Origin: Lophius americanus
Taxonomy: Eukaryota; Chordata; Actinopteri; Lophiiformes; Lophiidae
Reading direction: 5' to 3'
Length of the DNA stretch: 64,000 bases
Assembly (NCBI GenBank): GCA_037951165.1
Contig: JBBDHG010000127.1
Coordinates: 4,412,815 to 4,476,814, forward strand
Shown here one piece after another: positions 25,555 to 36,635 of this stretch. Positions within the stretch are counted from its first letter, which is position 1. The number at the start of each line of letters is the position of its first letter. The position numbers were made by a program, and so were the translations under genes. The notes below the pieces were generated by a model that saw nothing but the letters and a program-made list of their open reading frames with translations, searched no databases and was not told where the DNA came from.

Positions 25555-26200
25555 CGGTGTGACGAAGAACTGGATTGATTTTGGGAAAGGTTAAAATAGA
25601 ATATACATTTTTTTGTTCGATTAAGTCCATATATGGTGCATATTAATCAACTCAAGAAGTTGTATCTTGGATATATCCCCGTTTACTCTGGCACTTCATA
25701 TTTTGCTCAGCAGAGGGTGATGGATTTTCTGAAAAACCATGTTGTCTTGAGACAACTCAAAAAAATTGATTATTTTCAGATTTTATACTTCCTTAGACCT
25801 TAGTGTAAGGTAGCACTGGGAGAATTTGGGGAAAGGTTGGTTGTATATTTAAAACCCTAGAGGGAGCTTTGTCTCAAAATGTTTTTAGGCCATAATCTTT
25901 CAACTTTTTGTGTGATTTAGATCAAATTTGGTGCATATGAATTGACTCAAGGTGTAAATTGAGTTTCAGTCTAAAAGTTCATATTTTACTCACTAGGGGG
26001 AGCTTTTTACAAAAAAAAAACGTTTTTTTAAATATTATAACCAATAATGTAATATAATATTTTATAACAATTGGTTATAATATTTTATAGAAAATATAGA
26101 AAATATTATAACCAATTGTCCTTCTTAGTTCAAACTTTTTGAATATGAATCGTGTCTAGGAGATTTATCTTGCATATATCATATTTTACTCCAAAAGATC
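25555..26200 (+). repeat. Dispersed repeat family R, copy 2 (tandemly repeated core)
   Basis: The core phrases of family R occur twice or more in tandem. 'gaactggattgattttggga' is near 25566, with 'tatatggtgcatattaatca' after it. 'gggagaatttggggaaaggt', 'ttggttgtatatttaaaacc', 'agagggagctttgtctc' and 'aaatttggtgcatatgaatt' follow at about 25817-25945. A third 'agggggagctttttac' lies near 25994. The layout suggests an internally duplicated non-autonomous element. No long ORF. Confidence 0.6.
26067..26119. repeat. Perfect 20-bp inverted repeat, 13-nt spacer
   Basis: Arms acaattggttataatatttt (26067-26086) and aaaatattataaccaattgt (26100-26119) are exact reverse complements. A partial third copy of the arm (tataaccaataatgtaatat) sits just upstream at about 26036. 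It could form a hairpin or cruciform, or mark a terminal repeat of family R. No protein-coding role. Confidence 0.9.
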
Positions 26201-26260
26201 ATAATTTGCTTAGCTTAGCTTTTAAAAAACAAACAAACAAACACTGTTTTAGAGTCACAG

Positions 26261-26912
26261 TTACATTACTTCACATTTAATTTTTAGCTTTACTTTACTC
26301 AAACTGAGCAAACACAAGAAGACGATGAGAGTTGTGATGAAGAGAGAGTGGGACACGATCGCTGGTGTCTTTGCCGTAATCGTGTTGCTATGGAAACCAT
26401 TAAGAAGTGTTTGTTGTAAAGAGCTCCGCTTTTTGTCAGCAGGTGTCAAGGTAAGTACATAGATCATATTATCGTTGTATGAATCCTCCATGGTCGTAGT
26501 CATGTCCGATAGTCTGCTTTCAGACTCTCTGCATCCGTGAGCTGGTTCAGATTTTAGCAGGAGAGCGTCCACAGTCTCCTGTCTTTGCCGCTTCGTACAG
26601 CGGTTGCAACTCACTTCTCGGTGGGGTTTGGTCTCCTTGTGTGGAAATATTGTTGGCATAGCATCTCGTTTTAGCCTTCGTTTATAACCATTAACCAACT
26701 CTTTTAGCAGATATCTACGACTAAATGCTTCACATGCATCGGGAGAGAAGTGGTGCGAACACAGACGTGGGTCCTTTTGAAGTTGTGTACGTCCACAGGC
26801 GTCTTCCCTGTATTCTCCTCTTTTTATCTTTGGGGCCACTCTGAAGACTAAAATCGCTTCCAGTATTGCCATTCTAATGGAAAGTACATTCAAAAGCAGC
26901 ACAATGCGGCAT
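26261..26912 (-). pseudogene. THAP-domain protein gene fossil
   Basis: The minus strand encodes both halves of a C2CH THAP zinc-finger DNA-binding domain, but in two frames. The first half starts at ATG 26912-26910 and reads 'MPHCAAFECTFH' (C-x4-C), ending at a TAG at 26876-26874. The same frame then continues to a 'GPKDKKRR' segment. The second half is in the frame of the 213-codon ORF (26902-26261) and contains 'RLCSHHFSPDACEAF' (C-x2-H) and 'YKRRLKRDAMPTIFPHKE', the usual THAP C-terminal box ending in a P-T-I-F motif. One stop and one frame change therefore separate the zinc ligands. Downstream is a basic, then serine/threonine-rich tail with a terminal hydrophobic stretch that I do not recognise. 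THAP domains occur in host transcription factors and in P-element-like transposases. Nothing decides between these here. It lies in il1rapl2 intron 6 on the same strand. A spliced or recently broken gene is less likely but possible. Confidence 0.65.
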
Positions 26913-27060
26913 TACATCGATTTTTATCTCACCAATGCTACGAAAACAACAACAAACCACAACGACTCAGCACAACATCAACCATTCTACGTCATCAACC
27001 CACAATGCAATGCACCATTAACGTAATGGCGACCAGCGTAGGTCAAATATGTCTTAAAAT
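26913..27060 (-). promoter_or_regulatory. Promoter-like segment upstream of the THAP fossil
   Basis: Immediately upstream (minus strand) of the THAP ATG are several CpGs in otherwise CpG-poor sequence. There is a CRE-like 'tgatgacgtag' and a 'cgccattacg' motif that resembles a YY1 half-site. This could be the remnant 5' flank carried with the THAP sequence. Motif matches of this length are expected by chance fairly often, so this is a weak call. Confidence 0.3.
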
Positions 27061-30055
27061 TTTAGGATTTTTAAAGTAATGACAGTATTTTATGTGTTCT
27101 TAACACCCTGTATCATTATGAAAAACATTTATAAAATAATGGTGCAATAATGTCTTTATAGTAGGGGTTCCCTTTTTAAGACACAATATTTTAATGGAAA
27201 GCATCCTGGTTTGGTCTGATTATCAGTACTGCAGCGCTTTATTTTTTATTTCTTTAATGAATAATTTTCATTAATCTTTAATTGTGTGTTGAATTGGACT
27301 GTGTTGGGATGGAGTTAAGTGCTGTATAAAGTTTATTATTAATTTCTGTATGAATCTCACCTCATGATCTGAGTGGGCCATAATTTTAAACTATTTTCTC
27401 ATTGCATTGTGCAAGTTAATTACATGAAAGAAGGATCCAAATAATCCCTCAAATCAGACTAACAATTGCATTGCTGCATTTTGTTTGAATGCTATAATTC
27501 TAACAGCACACTCCCTTTATCTAGCTAAATAACACAATCATTTTGCTGTTGGTTCCATACATTTGCATGATTATGCAGGCATTACTGAGGTTATTTTGAG
27601 GACAGTTGTCTTAAAATTATTCCCATTATTCATCACTTTATGTGCAGTGGGACCATGATAATGTTTTCTTTTACAGCTATGATAATTATTCTAAAGAGAA
27701 ACATGCATATTGGAAAACTCTACATATGTTAAAATATGTTAGGAAAATAAATGTTTTAAACATTTTTTGACCTTATTTTACTCAAGTTATGGGCTGCAAC
27801 CTGAGAAGGTAAAATAAGAGTCTTGTAGTGATATACTACCGGTTACTTTAGCAAATGGAACATCTCTTACTAAATAAGCAAAATTTTTGATCCTTACAGG
27901 CACAGGCCTCATTTATTCTACCAAACAGTTATTACAATGGTCATCCAGCACAAGGACACGGCATCAGCTCCCTTGGCTGTAAGAGTTATGACTCCATGAC
28001 TCAATTTGGAGGAGGATGTGAAGCATGGTTCCGTATTACCCTCATGAAGACATTTTAAAATGCTCTGAGACATTAGGAAATGTTTAAAGCTTCCTACAAT
28101 GAACACTCATTTAGCGCTGAACGATGCCTTTAATGTCTTGAGGAGGCATCTTTTGGTTTGAGCATATTTCATGATTTGATTTGAGTTGAGAGGAAATGTT
28201 CAGCACCAACATTCGTCATCTGTATCGTCGACTGAGGAAAGCCCCCGGCACCACAGTACCATGATCATTTTAGAGACAAACCTGAGCCCTCAACCCGAGT
28301 ACCATGAATTGGTTTGGGGATACGACCCAAGACGATGGATGCTAAAATTGAGTTCATGCATCTTTTAAATGTTTCAGTGAACGACGCCTGAGCTTAAACT
28401 TCTAGATAAACAAATTTTCCCTCATAAACACCCCAAAACAACACTGGGATATTATGTTCTTATGTCTCTTGGCTTCCTTCTGCTACTATCTCCTAATTCA
28501 CTTTCATTTGAAGTTCCAAAGTCGTATAAATGGGATGTGCGTGTTTGTGTTTGTAAAGTAACTTCATTCAGCCAATCTTTCTTTGGAAAACAGACAATTT
28601 CACAATAAATTAGGAGGTGAGTCTGTAAGTAGGTCACAGGCCCTTTTCACACGCACAACCAGACACACTTACCATAGACAGGGTCCAAATGAGGTAGAGA
28701 GAGAACTACACGTGGAACAATATTTCATGGTAACAGTCAGACAGAAGACTTGTGTCCCGTGTGCATTTGTGTGAGCATGTATTTGTATGTTAAACTGTAA
28801 TGCATGGAAAATAATGTTGCATTAGGCTTATATTATTCCCACAACGTAAAAAAAAAATTGGGAACATAGTTAAACTCTTCTCTGCCTTCATCTTTCTGTA
28901 TGTTTGTCTCTAACACAGAGACACACACATACAACTCCTATGACAGAAATACTCAGCAGTGTTAAATTTAGCCAAAAGGCTGTGTACTTTTGCTAACACA
29001 CATCTTACTTTGAACTGCCACTGAAATATGAATAAGGCTATTTTGAAAATGGCAATGGGTGGTAAGAGAGCGGGGAAAACAGAATAAAGAGAGAGGGAGA
29101 ACCAGAAGGAGAGAGTGACTGGGTTTAGGTATAGGGTAGAACGAGATTAAATAATTATGTCACCTTTGGAAGGGCTGGAGAAAAAAAAGCCCTACAAAGC
29201 CAAAATGCAGTTTCTAAAAAATAGACAGCCATACTAAACTATAAAACAGTTTATTTCTTGTAAGTTTATTTTCTTTCACGGAGTGTAAGCATTCGGCAAT
29301 AAATAAAAACTGCAATATCACTAGAAAATGCAGCAGTAGAACAACACTGTGACGGATTGATGAGAAGATTGGTAAGCTCACAAAGCTGTGATGCGGTAGG
29401 TAGGAGATTGGTCCTGAGGTCATGCTCAGACCACATAGAGATGCTCATAGTGGGGCTAGAAAACAATTTGATTTCAGTCCGTCTATTTCCCTTAAAACTT
29501 CTCAGTATTTCTTTATTAAGACAATTCAAATATTTTCTGTAAAATTTAATTTGATCCTTTTAGATTACTGAGTAAGAGTACAGCAGCATCCATTTGGATG
29601 ACAGTGATGGAAAGCAGGGTTGAAACATACTTACTTGCCCTTTTAAACCCCACTTTAAGAAATATTATCTACTTTTTTTTAATTAAAAGATTACATTTTT
29701 TGCCGAATTTTCAAATGACCTCTTACTGTGGATCATATTTCCCCCTGCTCTGGATGCCAGGCTGAAAAGATATACCAATAAAATGAAGGGTCTGTCCTCC
29801 AGAGACAAATCCAGGATTAATTCCTGGATTTGTAGCAGTAAGGGAATAACAAGACCAGCAAACAGAGTTGGAAATGATTACTCCACAACAATGTCCTCCT
29901 AGAACTACAGCCCTGGAGCTGGAGAGTAACAGGACCGACAGACTGAAAAAGCTCATGGTGGTCCCTGGCAACAAAAATACTAACAGAGGAAAAGACAGAC
30001 CGGACTATGAAAAATTACCACAAGGATCAAAACAAGGAGGGACTTAAACCTTCTT
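27061..30055. other. Intronic sequence, no gene seen
   Basis: AT-rich and non-coding in appearance. A short inverted repeat (aaatccagga / tcctggattt, 5-nt loop) lies at 29807-29831. Overlapping short ORFs on both strands at 29214-29542 carry no motif. Confidence 0.55.
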
Positions 30056-30345
30056 AATCTCAATGAAAATAACACTGATATTATAAAGTTTTGATGCCTG
30101 AAGACCTGTGTTTTTCATAAAAAACAGCTCCAACTTGTGAGAAAATTGTGAACTACTGGACCGAAATAGGATATATTCAAGAAAGGTACCCTCGAGTCCA
30201 TTCATATGCACCAAATTAGGGCTAAATCTGACCAACGGTTGAGAAATTATAACCCAAAAACTGTTTGAGATAAAGCTTGCACTGATGGTGGACATATACA
30301 ATTGACCTTTCTCCAAATCAATCCAGTTCTGCCTCGTATTAGGGT
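30056..30345 (-). repeat. Dispersed repeat family R, copy 3 (reverse)
   Basis: Read on the minus strand, this holds 'aactggattgatttggagaa', then 'tcaattgtatatgtccacca', 'gcaagctttatctcaaac', a 'gggttataatttctcaaccg' stretch and 'atttggtgcatatgaatgg'. These follow the same order as in copies 1, 2 and 4. The frame is not conserved among copies. Confidence 0.6.
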
Positions 30346-31799
30346 CTTGTAATAAAATTGGATACTGGTCCATGGAATAGTTATCGCTTTATCTAAGTAA
30401 TATTATTCATATTACTTTACTGTATTGTTAACATGGCATTAGTACGCTCATTATCATACTGTTATTCATTGCATCTACCCTTTATACACTTTATTTTTTA
30501 GATTTTAACATTTCCACTTACAGTATACTTATATTTATATACTTGTATTTTTAATCAAGAAAGGAAATCTCTTAATTTACATTGGTTTATATTTTTCTTT
30601 CTTACACTCAGTCCAGATTAAAAACCAAAACCTATAACCAAAATCTATTATATGGCAAGGCATAGATTCTACATTAGACATTGTCGATTAATCTCTAACC
30701 AATAACACTTAATCTACAAACAATAACATCTCAGGACTAAGAATTGACAGTTTTGTAACACAAAGCTGTGATGTGTTTGTAAAAAGTAAAGTGCGCACTA
30801 CCCTTTGTTGTGACATTAATCCAAATGCTGTAATTGTTACTGTAAGTAGCTTTGAAAGAAGCATTTTGAGAGTTAAAAAAAAAATTTTTTTTACTCCAAC
30901 TCTGTACCAAATTCCGACACACTTCCCTAAAGTCTTGTCATATAGGAGCAATTTATTGAAATCAATATCATAGCCAACATCTCATCCTGAGGATCTGCCT
31001 CCGTCCTTGGTTTAATCTCCATTTAATGTTGAGAAGCTCAGTCATAAAACCTGCTGCCAAGAAACTCAGACCTAACTACAGGATGAAGAACTGTGATTTT
31101 TTAGCCTGGCACACAGTGACAGCTGTTCCAATTAAATTAGACGCTATATAAGCGCACTATACTAAACATCAGGAATCCCTTTTCACACCATGAGGAATAG
31201 ATGAATATCGGCAGATGTTGCCGCCAAAAATGATGGACAAGCAAATCACAATAAATGTAACACAAATCTGTCTGCTTATGTTTACACCTCGTCAGATTTC
31301 AAATACGAGGGGACATGCAGGCATGCAGCATGTGCCCACAAACTGGACATGGACTATTCCAACTGGCCAGAAATGACCAGAGAATTAGCACTGACCATGT
31401 ACATAGTTCAGTAGGACAACTCACGTTATGATTGTTTATTACAATGGCAAAATATGTCATCTGGCATCCATCTCCGACCTCATCACTCCCCGTAGATAAC
31501 ATTTTTGGGAAGTGAGGAGAAAATATCCTAACCCCCCTGCAGGTGTCTCTAGGTGGATGCTGGGGTGGTGGTGTGGCTTCAACAAGCAGGTAGAAAATGC
31601 TGATGCAGGGCAGTTCCGGCAAAAGCAGTCAGAGGGGGGAGATGGGAAATTTCGCAGTTTAAATTCACGGTCATATTTTGGAGGGCGTGATTGGTAAATA
31701 GTTATGGAGGGTGTGGCATGTCATGTGAGTAAGCAGCGCAGCTCAAGTTTACTGCCTGAACTAGCTCGCAGGCGTCGCTCCATAAATGAGACGGAAGAG

Positions 31800-31844
<45 letters not shown>

Positions 31845-33138
31845 TAAGAGGCAAAAAGAATAAATATAGAGAGGGACAGGTAGTGAAGGCTGACTGAAGA
31901 AAGAAAGTGATGAGGGTCAGAGATTTGCTTCCTAAACAAGAGGAAATAAATTGGTCTCATGGCAACATGGAGCATCCAGCTGACACACACACCCTTGTTC
32001 ATTCATGCTTATGTTGTGTTACTAATTTAATGTACGGCAATATGTCAGTTTGCCTCCCTGTTCATTTCTGTAAGGTATCTAATGATGGCTCAAACAACAC
32101 AGGGATTGGATGGGAGGTAAAGATTAATGTGGCGTTAAGTGGACAAGTTGAGGTTTATATGAGATAAATAGATAATGACGGGTATTATATATTGGGGGGA
32201 TTATAGTTTTCCATGTGATCGTGAGACAATTCTGAATGAGCAAATCTGATCATTTGCCATGTAAAGTAAATTTTTACTGATGATATCAACACATATCTTT
32301 ACATTTCTGCATAGTTTCCACTTCAGGCATGACGTGTACTCACATCCAACATTTAGAGATCACTTTGGCTTGTCCTCTGTCCTTTGTCATTCTCTATAGC
32401 ATGATTCCCCTCCAGACTGATTTGCAATTTGCACTTTTTACCTCTTTTATATTTGATATGTGACAGAAAAGCTGAATTGAAGAAATAAAAATAATACATA
32501 TTGTGAGATATTTGATGACTTCTGGTGATATAATTTAGATCCTCTGAGAAATGGAACAAAATAATTGAAGGTCAGTATGGACATATAATTATTAATAATA
32601 ATAATAAATGATAATTATAATAATAATATAATTAATAATAGCAATGAAAAGACCCAGTTTCTCTTGCTCAAAAAAAAAGTGAACCATTGCATGCTGGGAA
32701 AAAACAAAGCATAATATCTGATCACAGTCTTCATCTCTCCTATCTAAGACAGAATGATAACTCAGCATGGGAGCTAACAGAAAGTACATATTTATCCATG
32801 TGTACAAAACAAATTATTGCTGAGGTCATGTATAATAACTGTGTTTTCTCAGCGTATCGTCCTGCACAGGAGCGAGGGGTACGGAGGATATGTGGATGTG
32901 AATAATTACTTAACAAATGAATCAATGCCCGCTCACATCAGATCCACTCAACAAGATGTTGCTGTACTTCTTTACACAAGCAGAAAAGTGAGAAGAACCT
33001 TGACTTTGGTTCTGGGATTTGGAGCAGATTATGCACGACTTCATGAAGGTGATGGTGTTAAGGGCAGTATCCACTTTCCCTCCGTGCTGCTTATCATGAG
33101 ACGTTGCATTATGTTAGACTAGGAAATCACTAACCTTC
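30346..33138. other. Intronic sequence with GA and AAT microsatellites
   Basis: Holds a (GA)n run at 31803-31841 and an AAT-rich repeat at 32587-32640. A CpG-containing patch at 31740-31800 has no exon structure that I can support. No RNA gene or transposon is recognised. Confidence 0.55.
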
Positions 33139-35832
33139 TGTGGGTCTGTGTGTGAGTGAGAGAGTGTCTGTGTTTGTGAGAGAGGGTCTGTGTTTGTCAG
33201 AGAGTGTCTGTGTGTGAGTGAGAGAGTGTCTGTGTTTGTGAGAGAGTGTCTGTGTTTGTCAGAGAGTGTCTGTGTGTGAGTGAGAGAGTGTTTGTGTTTG
33301 TGAGAGAGTGTCTGTGTGTGAGTGAGAGAGTTTCTGTGTTTGGGAGAGAGTGTCTGTGTTTGTCAGAGAGTGTCTGTGTGTGAGTTAGAGAATGTGTGTG
33401 TGTGTGTGAGAGAGTTTCTGTGTGTTAGTGAGAGAGTGTCTGTGTTTGGGAGAGAGTGTCTGTGTGTTAGTAAGAGAGTGTCTGTTCGTGAGATAGTGTC
33501 TGTGTTTGTCAGAGAGTGTCTGTTCGTGAGAGAGTGTCTGTGTTTGTCAGAGAGTGTCTGTGTTTGTGAGAGAGTGTCTGTGTGTGAGTGAGAGAGTGTC
33601 TGTGTGTGAATGAGAGAGTGTCTGTGTTTGTGAGAGAGTGTCTGTGTGTGAGTGAGAGAGTGTCTGTGTGTGAATGAGAGAGTGTCTGTGTTTGTGAGAG
33701 AGTGTCTGTGTTTGTGAGAGAGTGTCTGTGTGTGAGTGAGAGAGTGTCTGTGTGAATGAGAGAGTGTCTGTGTTTGTGAGAGAGTGTCTGTGTTTGTCAG
33801 AGAGTGTCTGTGTGTGAGTGAGAGAGTGTCTGTGTTTGTGAGAGAGTGTCTGTATGTGAGTGAGAGAGTGTCTGTGTTTGTGAGAGAGTGTCTGTGTTTA
33901 TGAGAGAGTTTCTGTGTTTGTGAGAGAGTGTCTGTGTGTTAGAAAGAGAGTGTCTCTGTGTGAGTGAGAGTGTCTGTGTTTGAGTGAGAGAGTGTTTGTG
34001 TTTGTGAGAGAGTTTCTGTGTTTGTGAGAGAGTTTCTGTGTGTGAGTGAGAGAGTTTCTGTGTTTGTGAGAGAGTATCTGTATGTGAGTGAGAGTGTCTG
34101 TGTGAGTGAGAGAGTGTTTGTGTTTGTGAGAGAGTATCTGTGTGTGAGTGAGAGAGTGTCTGTGTTTGTCTGAGAGTGTCTGTGTTTGTCAGAGAGTGTC
34201 TGTGTGTGAGTGAGAGAGTGTCTGTGTTTGTGAGAGAGTGTCTGTATGTGAGTGAGAGAGTGTCTGTGTTTGTGAGAGAGTGTCTGTGTGTGAGTGAGAG
34301 AGTGTCTGTGTTTGTGAGAGAGTGTCTGTGTGTGAGTGAGAGAGTTTCTGTGTTTGTGAGAGAGTGTCTGTGTGTGAGTGAGAGAGTGTCTGTGTTTGTG
34401 AGAGAGTGTCTGTGTGTGAGTGAGAGAGTGTCTGTGTTTGTCAGAGAGTGTCTGTGTTTGTGAGAGAGTGTCTGTGTTTGTGAGAGAGTGTCTGTGTGTG
34501 AGTGAGAGAGTGTCTGTGTGTGAATGAGAGAGTGTCTGTGTTTGTGAGAGAGTGTCTGTGTGTGAGTGAGAGAGCGTCTGTGTGTGAATGAGAGAGTGTC
34601 TGTGTTTGTGTGAGAGTGTCTGTGTTTGTGAGAGAGTGTCTGTGTGTGAATGAGAGAGTGTCTGTGTGAATGAGAGAGTGTCTTTGTGTGAGTGAGAGAG
34701 TGTCTGTGTGTGAATGAGAGAGTGTCTGTGTTTGTCAGAGAGTGTCTGTTCGTGAGAGAGTGTCTGTGTTTGTCAGAGAGTGTCTGTGTTTGTGAGAGAG
34801 TGTCTGTGTTTGTGAGAGAGTGTCTGTGTGTGAGTGAGAGAGTGTCTGTGTGTGAATGAGAGAGTGTCTGTGTTTGTGAGAGAGTGTCTGTGTGTGAGTG
34901 AGAGAGTGTCTGTGTGTGAATGAGAGAGTGTCTGTGTTTGTGAGAGAGTGTCTGTGTTTGTGAGAGAGTGTCTGTGTGTGAATGAGAGAGTGTCTGTGTG
35001 AATGAGAGAGTGTCTGTGTTTGTGAGAGAGTGTCTGTGTTTGTGAGAGAGTGTCTGTGTGTGAATGAGAGAGTGTCTTTGTGTGAGTGAGAGAGTGTCTG
35101 TGTGTGAATGAGAGAGTGTCTGTGTTTGTGAGAGAGTGTTTGTGTTTGTGAGAGAGTGTCTGTGTGTGAATGAGAGAGTATCTGTGTTTATGAGAGAGTA
35201 TCTGTGTGTGAGTGAGGGAGTGTCTGTGTTTGTGAGAGAGTTTCTGTGTTTGTGAGAGAGTGTCTGTGTGTTAGAAAGAGAGTGTCTCTGTGTGAGTGAG
35301 AGTGTCTGTGTTTGAGTGAGAGAGTGTTTGTGTTTGTGAGAGAGTTTCTGTGTTTGTGAGAGAGTTTCTGTGTGTGAGTGAGAGAGTTTCTGTGTTTGTG
35401 AGAGAGTATCTGTATGTGAGTGAGAGTGTCTGTGTGAGTGAGAGAGTGTTTGTGTTTGTGAGAGAGTATCTGTGTGTGAGTGAGAGAGTGTCTGTGTTTG
35501 TCTGAGAGTGTCTGTGTTTGTCAGAGAGTGTCTGTGTGTGAGTGAGAGAGTGTCTGTGTTTGTGAGAGAGTGTCTGTATGTGAGTGAGATTGTCTGTGTG
35601 AGTGAGAGAGTGTTTGTGTTTGTGAGAGAGTGTCTGTATGTGAGTGAGAGAGTGTTTGTGTTTGTGAGAGAGTTTCTGTGTTTGTGAGAGAGTGTCTGTG
35701 TGTTAGAAAGAGAGTGTCTCTGTGTGAGTGAGAGTGTCTGTGTTTGAGTGAGAGAGTGTTTGTGTTTGTGAGAGAGTTTCTGTGTTTGTGAGAGAGTTTC
35801 TGTGTGTGAGTGAGAGAGTTTCTGTGTTTGTG
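33139..35832. repeat. 2.7-kb minisatellite with higher-order repeats
   Basis: A continuous array of 18-22-nt units built on 'agtgtctgtg' plus a variable half: 'tttgtgagag', 'tgtgagtgagag', 'tgtgaatgagag', 'tttgtcagag' or 'ttcgtgagag'. Variants occur in non-random order. A distinctive block containing 'gttagaaagagagtgtctct' occurs at about 33938, 35270 and 35702, i.e. at offsets of 1332 and 432 nt. This implies segmental duplication inside the array. The minus strand is open for 692 codons (35875-33797) and reads as endless Thr-Leu-Ser-His-Thr-Asn text. Since period lengths near 20 and 22 preserve open frames when stop codons are absent from the units, this is a composition effect and not a gene. 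The array ends about 570 nt from il1rapl2 exon 6. Confidence 0.95.
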
Positions 35833-36398
35833 TTTTTTCATCGAAAAGGGCATAATTAAATAATTTTATATTCATTTTTTAGTTTAAAAAAAATATATAT
35901 TTATTCATTTATTAATCCTCATGACATTTTTGGTCCTCCATACTTATTAACTGTGTTTTTGTAGTGAAGTGCTGAATTTCCAACTACTTCTTGCAGCAAA
36001 AAAAAATCGTAATCATAACATAAGATCCCTCGAATTTTATTAAGTCGAAACCGTAACAGTCTGTTAATAAATGTTACCTTGGTGCCTTATTGCACTCAAA
36101 TGCCCAAGTTGCCAATGTTGTAAAGAATCTATCCACATGTACCACCATGTGTTCATGTGTGTCTACATGCTGGCCAGCGAGGGGTTTGACATATATAAGT
36201 TTAATCCATTACCCACCTACAGTTTTAATACATGCATCTTCTCATGAGGGCTGCAGTGTCTTGCAGCGGCATTAACGCACGTTCATTTTCTGAATTTTTC
36301 TTTTCCCCGCTTGTTATAATCCATAGTCCTCAAATGCCAACATGTAAGTAAGTCGGATGTACCGTTATGGGAACACTCATCCATGTGCCGTGTTTTAC
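35833..36398. other. il1rapl2 intron 6, donor-proximal part
   Basis: Between the minisatellite and the exon 6 donor. The minus-strand donor reads 'acag|gtaaaacacgg', with GT at 36398-36397. No coding content apart from read-through of the exon 6 frame into the intron, and no repeats apart from A/T runs. Confidence 0.7.
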
Positions 36399-36552
36399 CT
36401 GTGACCTTGAGTTGTGTTGTCCTCCTCACGAGTCTCGATCCATACTGTAACTCACAGGTGTAATTCCCTCCGTCTCCTTCCTCCACCACCGGTATCCAGA
36501 TGTGCGTGGTGTTAACACTGATGGAGTTCCTCCATTCAACCCGCTCACACTC
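36399..36552 (-). CDS. il1rapl2: il1rapl2 exon 6: C-terminal half of Ig2
   Basis: 154 nt: 51 codons plus the first base of the next codon. The acceptor is 'tttttcag|GAG' (AG at 36554-36553). The donor is 'GTCACAG|gtaaaa' (GT at 36398-36397). The peptide starts 'ECERVEWRNS' and contains the Ig signature D-x-G-x-Y-x-C as 'DGGNYTC', then 'RLVRRTTQLKVT' at the domain end. Cys 2 and the Cys of 'YTC' are the usual Ig disulphide partners of this half. N-glycosylation sequons are NTT and NYT. The middle ('SISVNTTHIWIPVVEEG') is the most diverged part relative to the mammalian protein as I remember it. It is separated from exon 5 by only 83 nt. The next exon should begin in phase 1 and encode the Ig2-Ig3 linker. 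It is not present downstream to position 1. Confidence 0.93.
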
Positions 36553-36635
36553 CTGAAAAAGACACATACGGATCAAGTAAAAGTCCACAGATGACGTAGA
36601 CACGGTTACTCTAATCTCTTTTGTGCTTATCATAC
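36553..36635 (-). other. il1rapl2: il1rapl2 intron 5, 83 nt
   Basis: Runs from 'gtatgataag' at the donor to 'gtctttttcag' at the acceptor, with a short pyrimidine tract. Phase 0. Its small size contrasts with the flanking introns of about 19 kb and more than 36 kb. Confidence 0.92.

Noticed and set aside
33139..35832. CRISPR-like array
   Set aside because: The units are short, degenerate and contiguous with no unique spacers, and the genome is vertebrate. It is a minisatellite.
33797..35875. 692-codon minus-strand ORF as a real protein gene
   Set aside because: It lies over a GT/GA minisatellite, encodes only low-complexity Ser/Thr/His/Leu text, and has no start context, domain or splice structure.
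1..36398. Ig3, transmembrane or TIR exons of il1rapl2
   Set aside because: Looked for the expected minus-strand motifs (for example the family's 'YWMKGEKF' block after a phase 1 acceptor) and found none. The next exon is taken to lie beyond position 1, though a short diverged exon could have been missed by eye.
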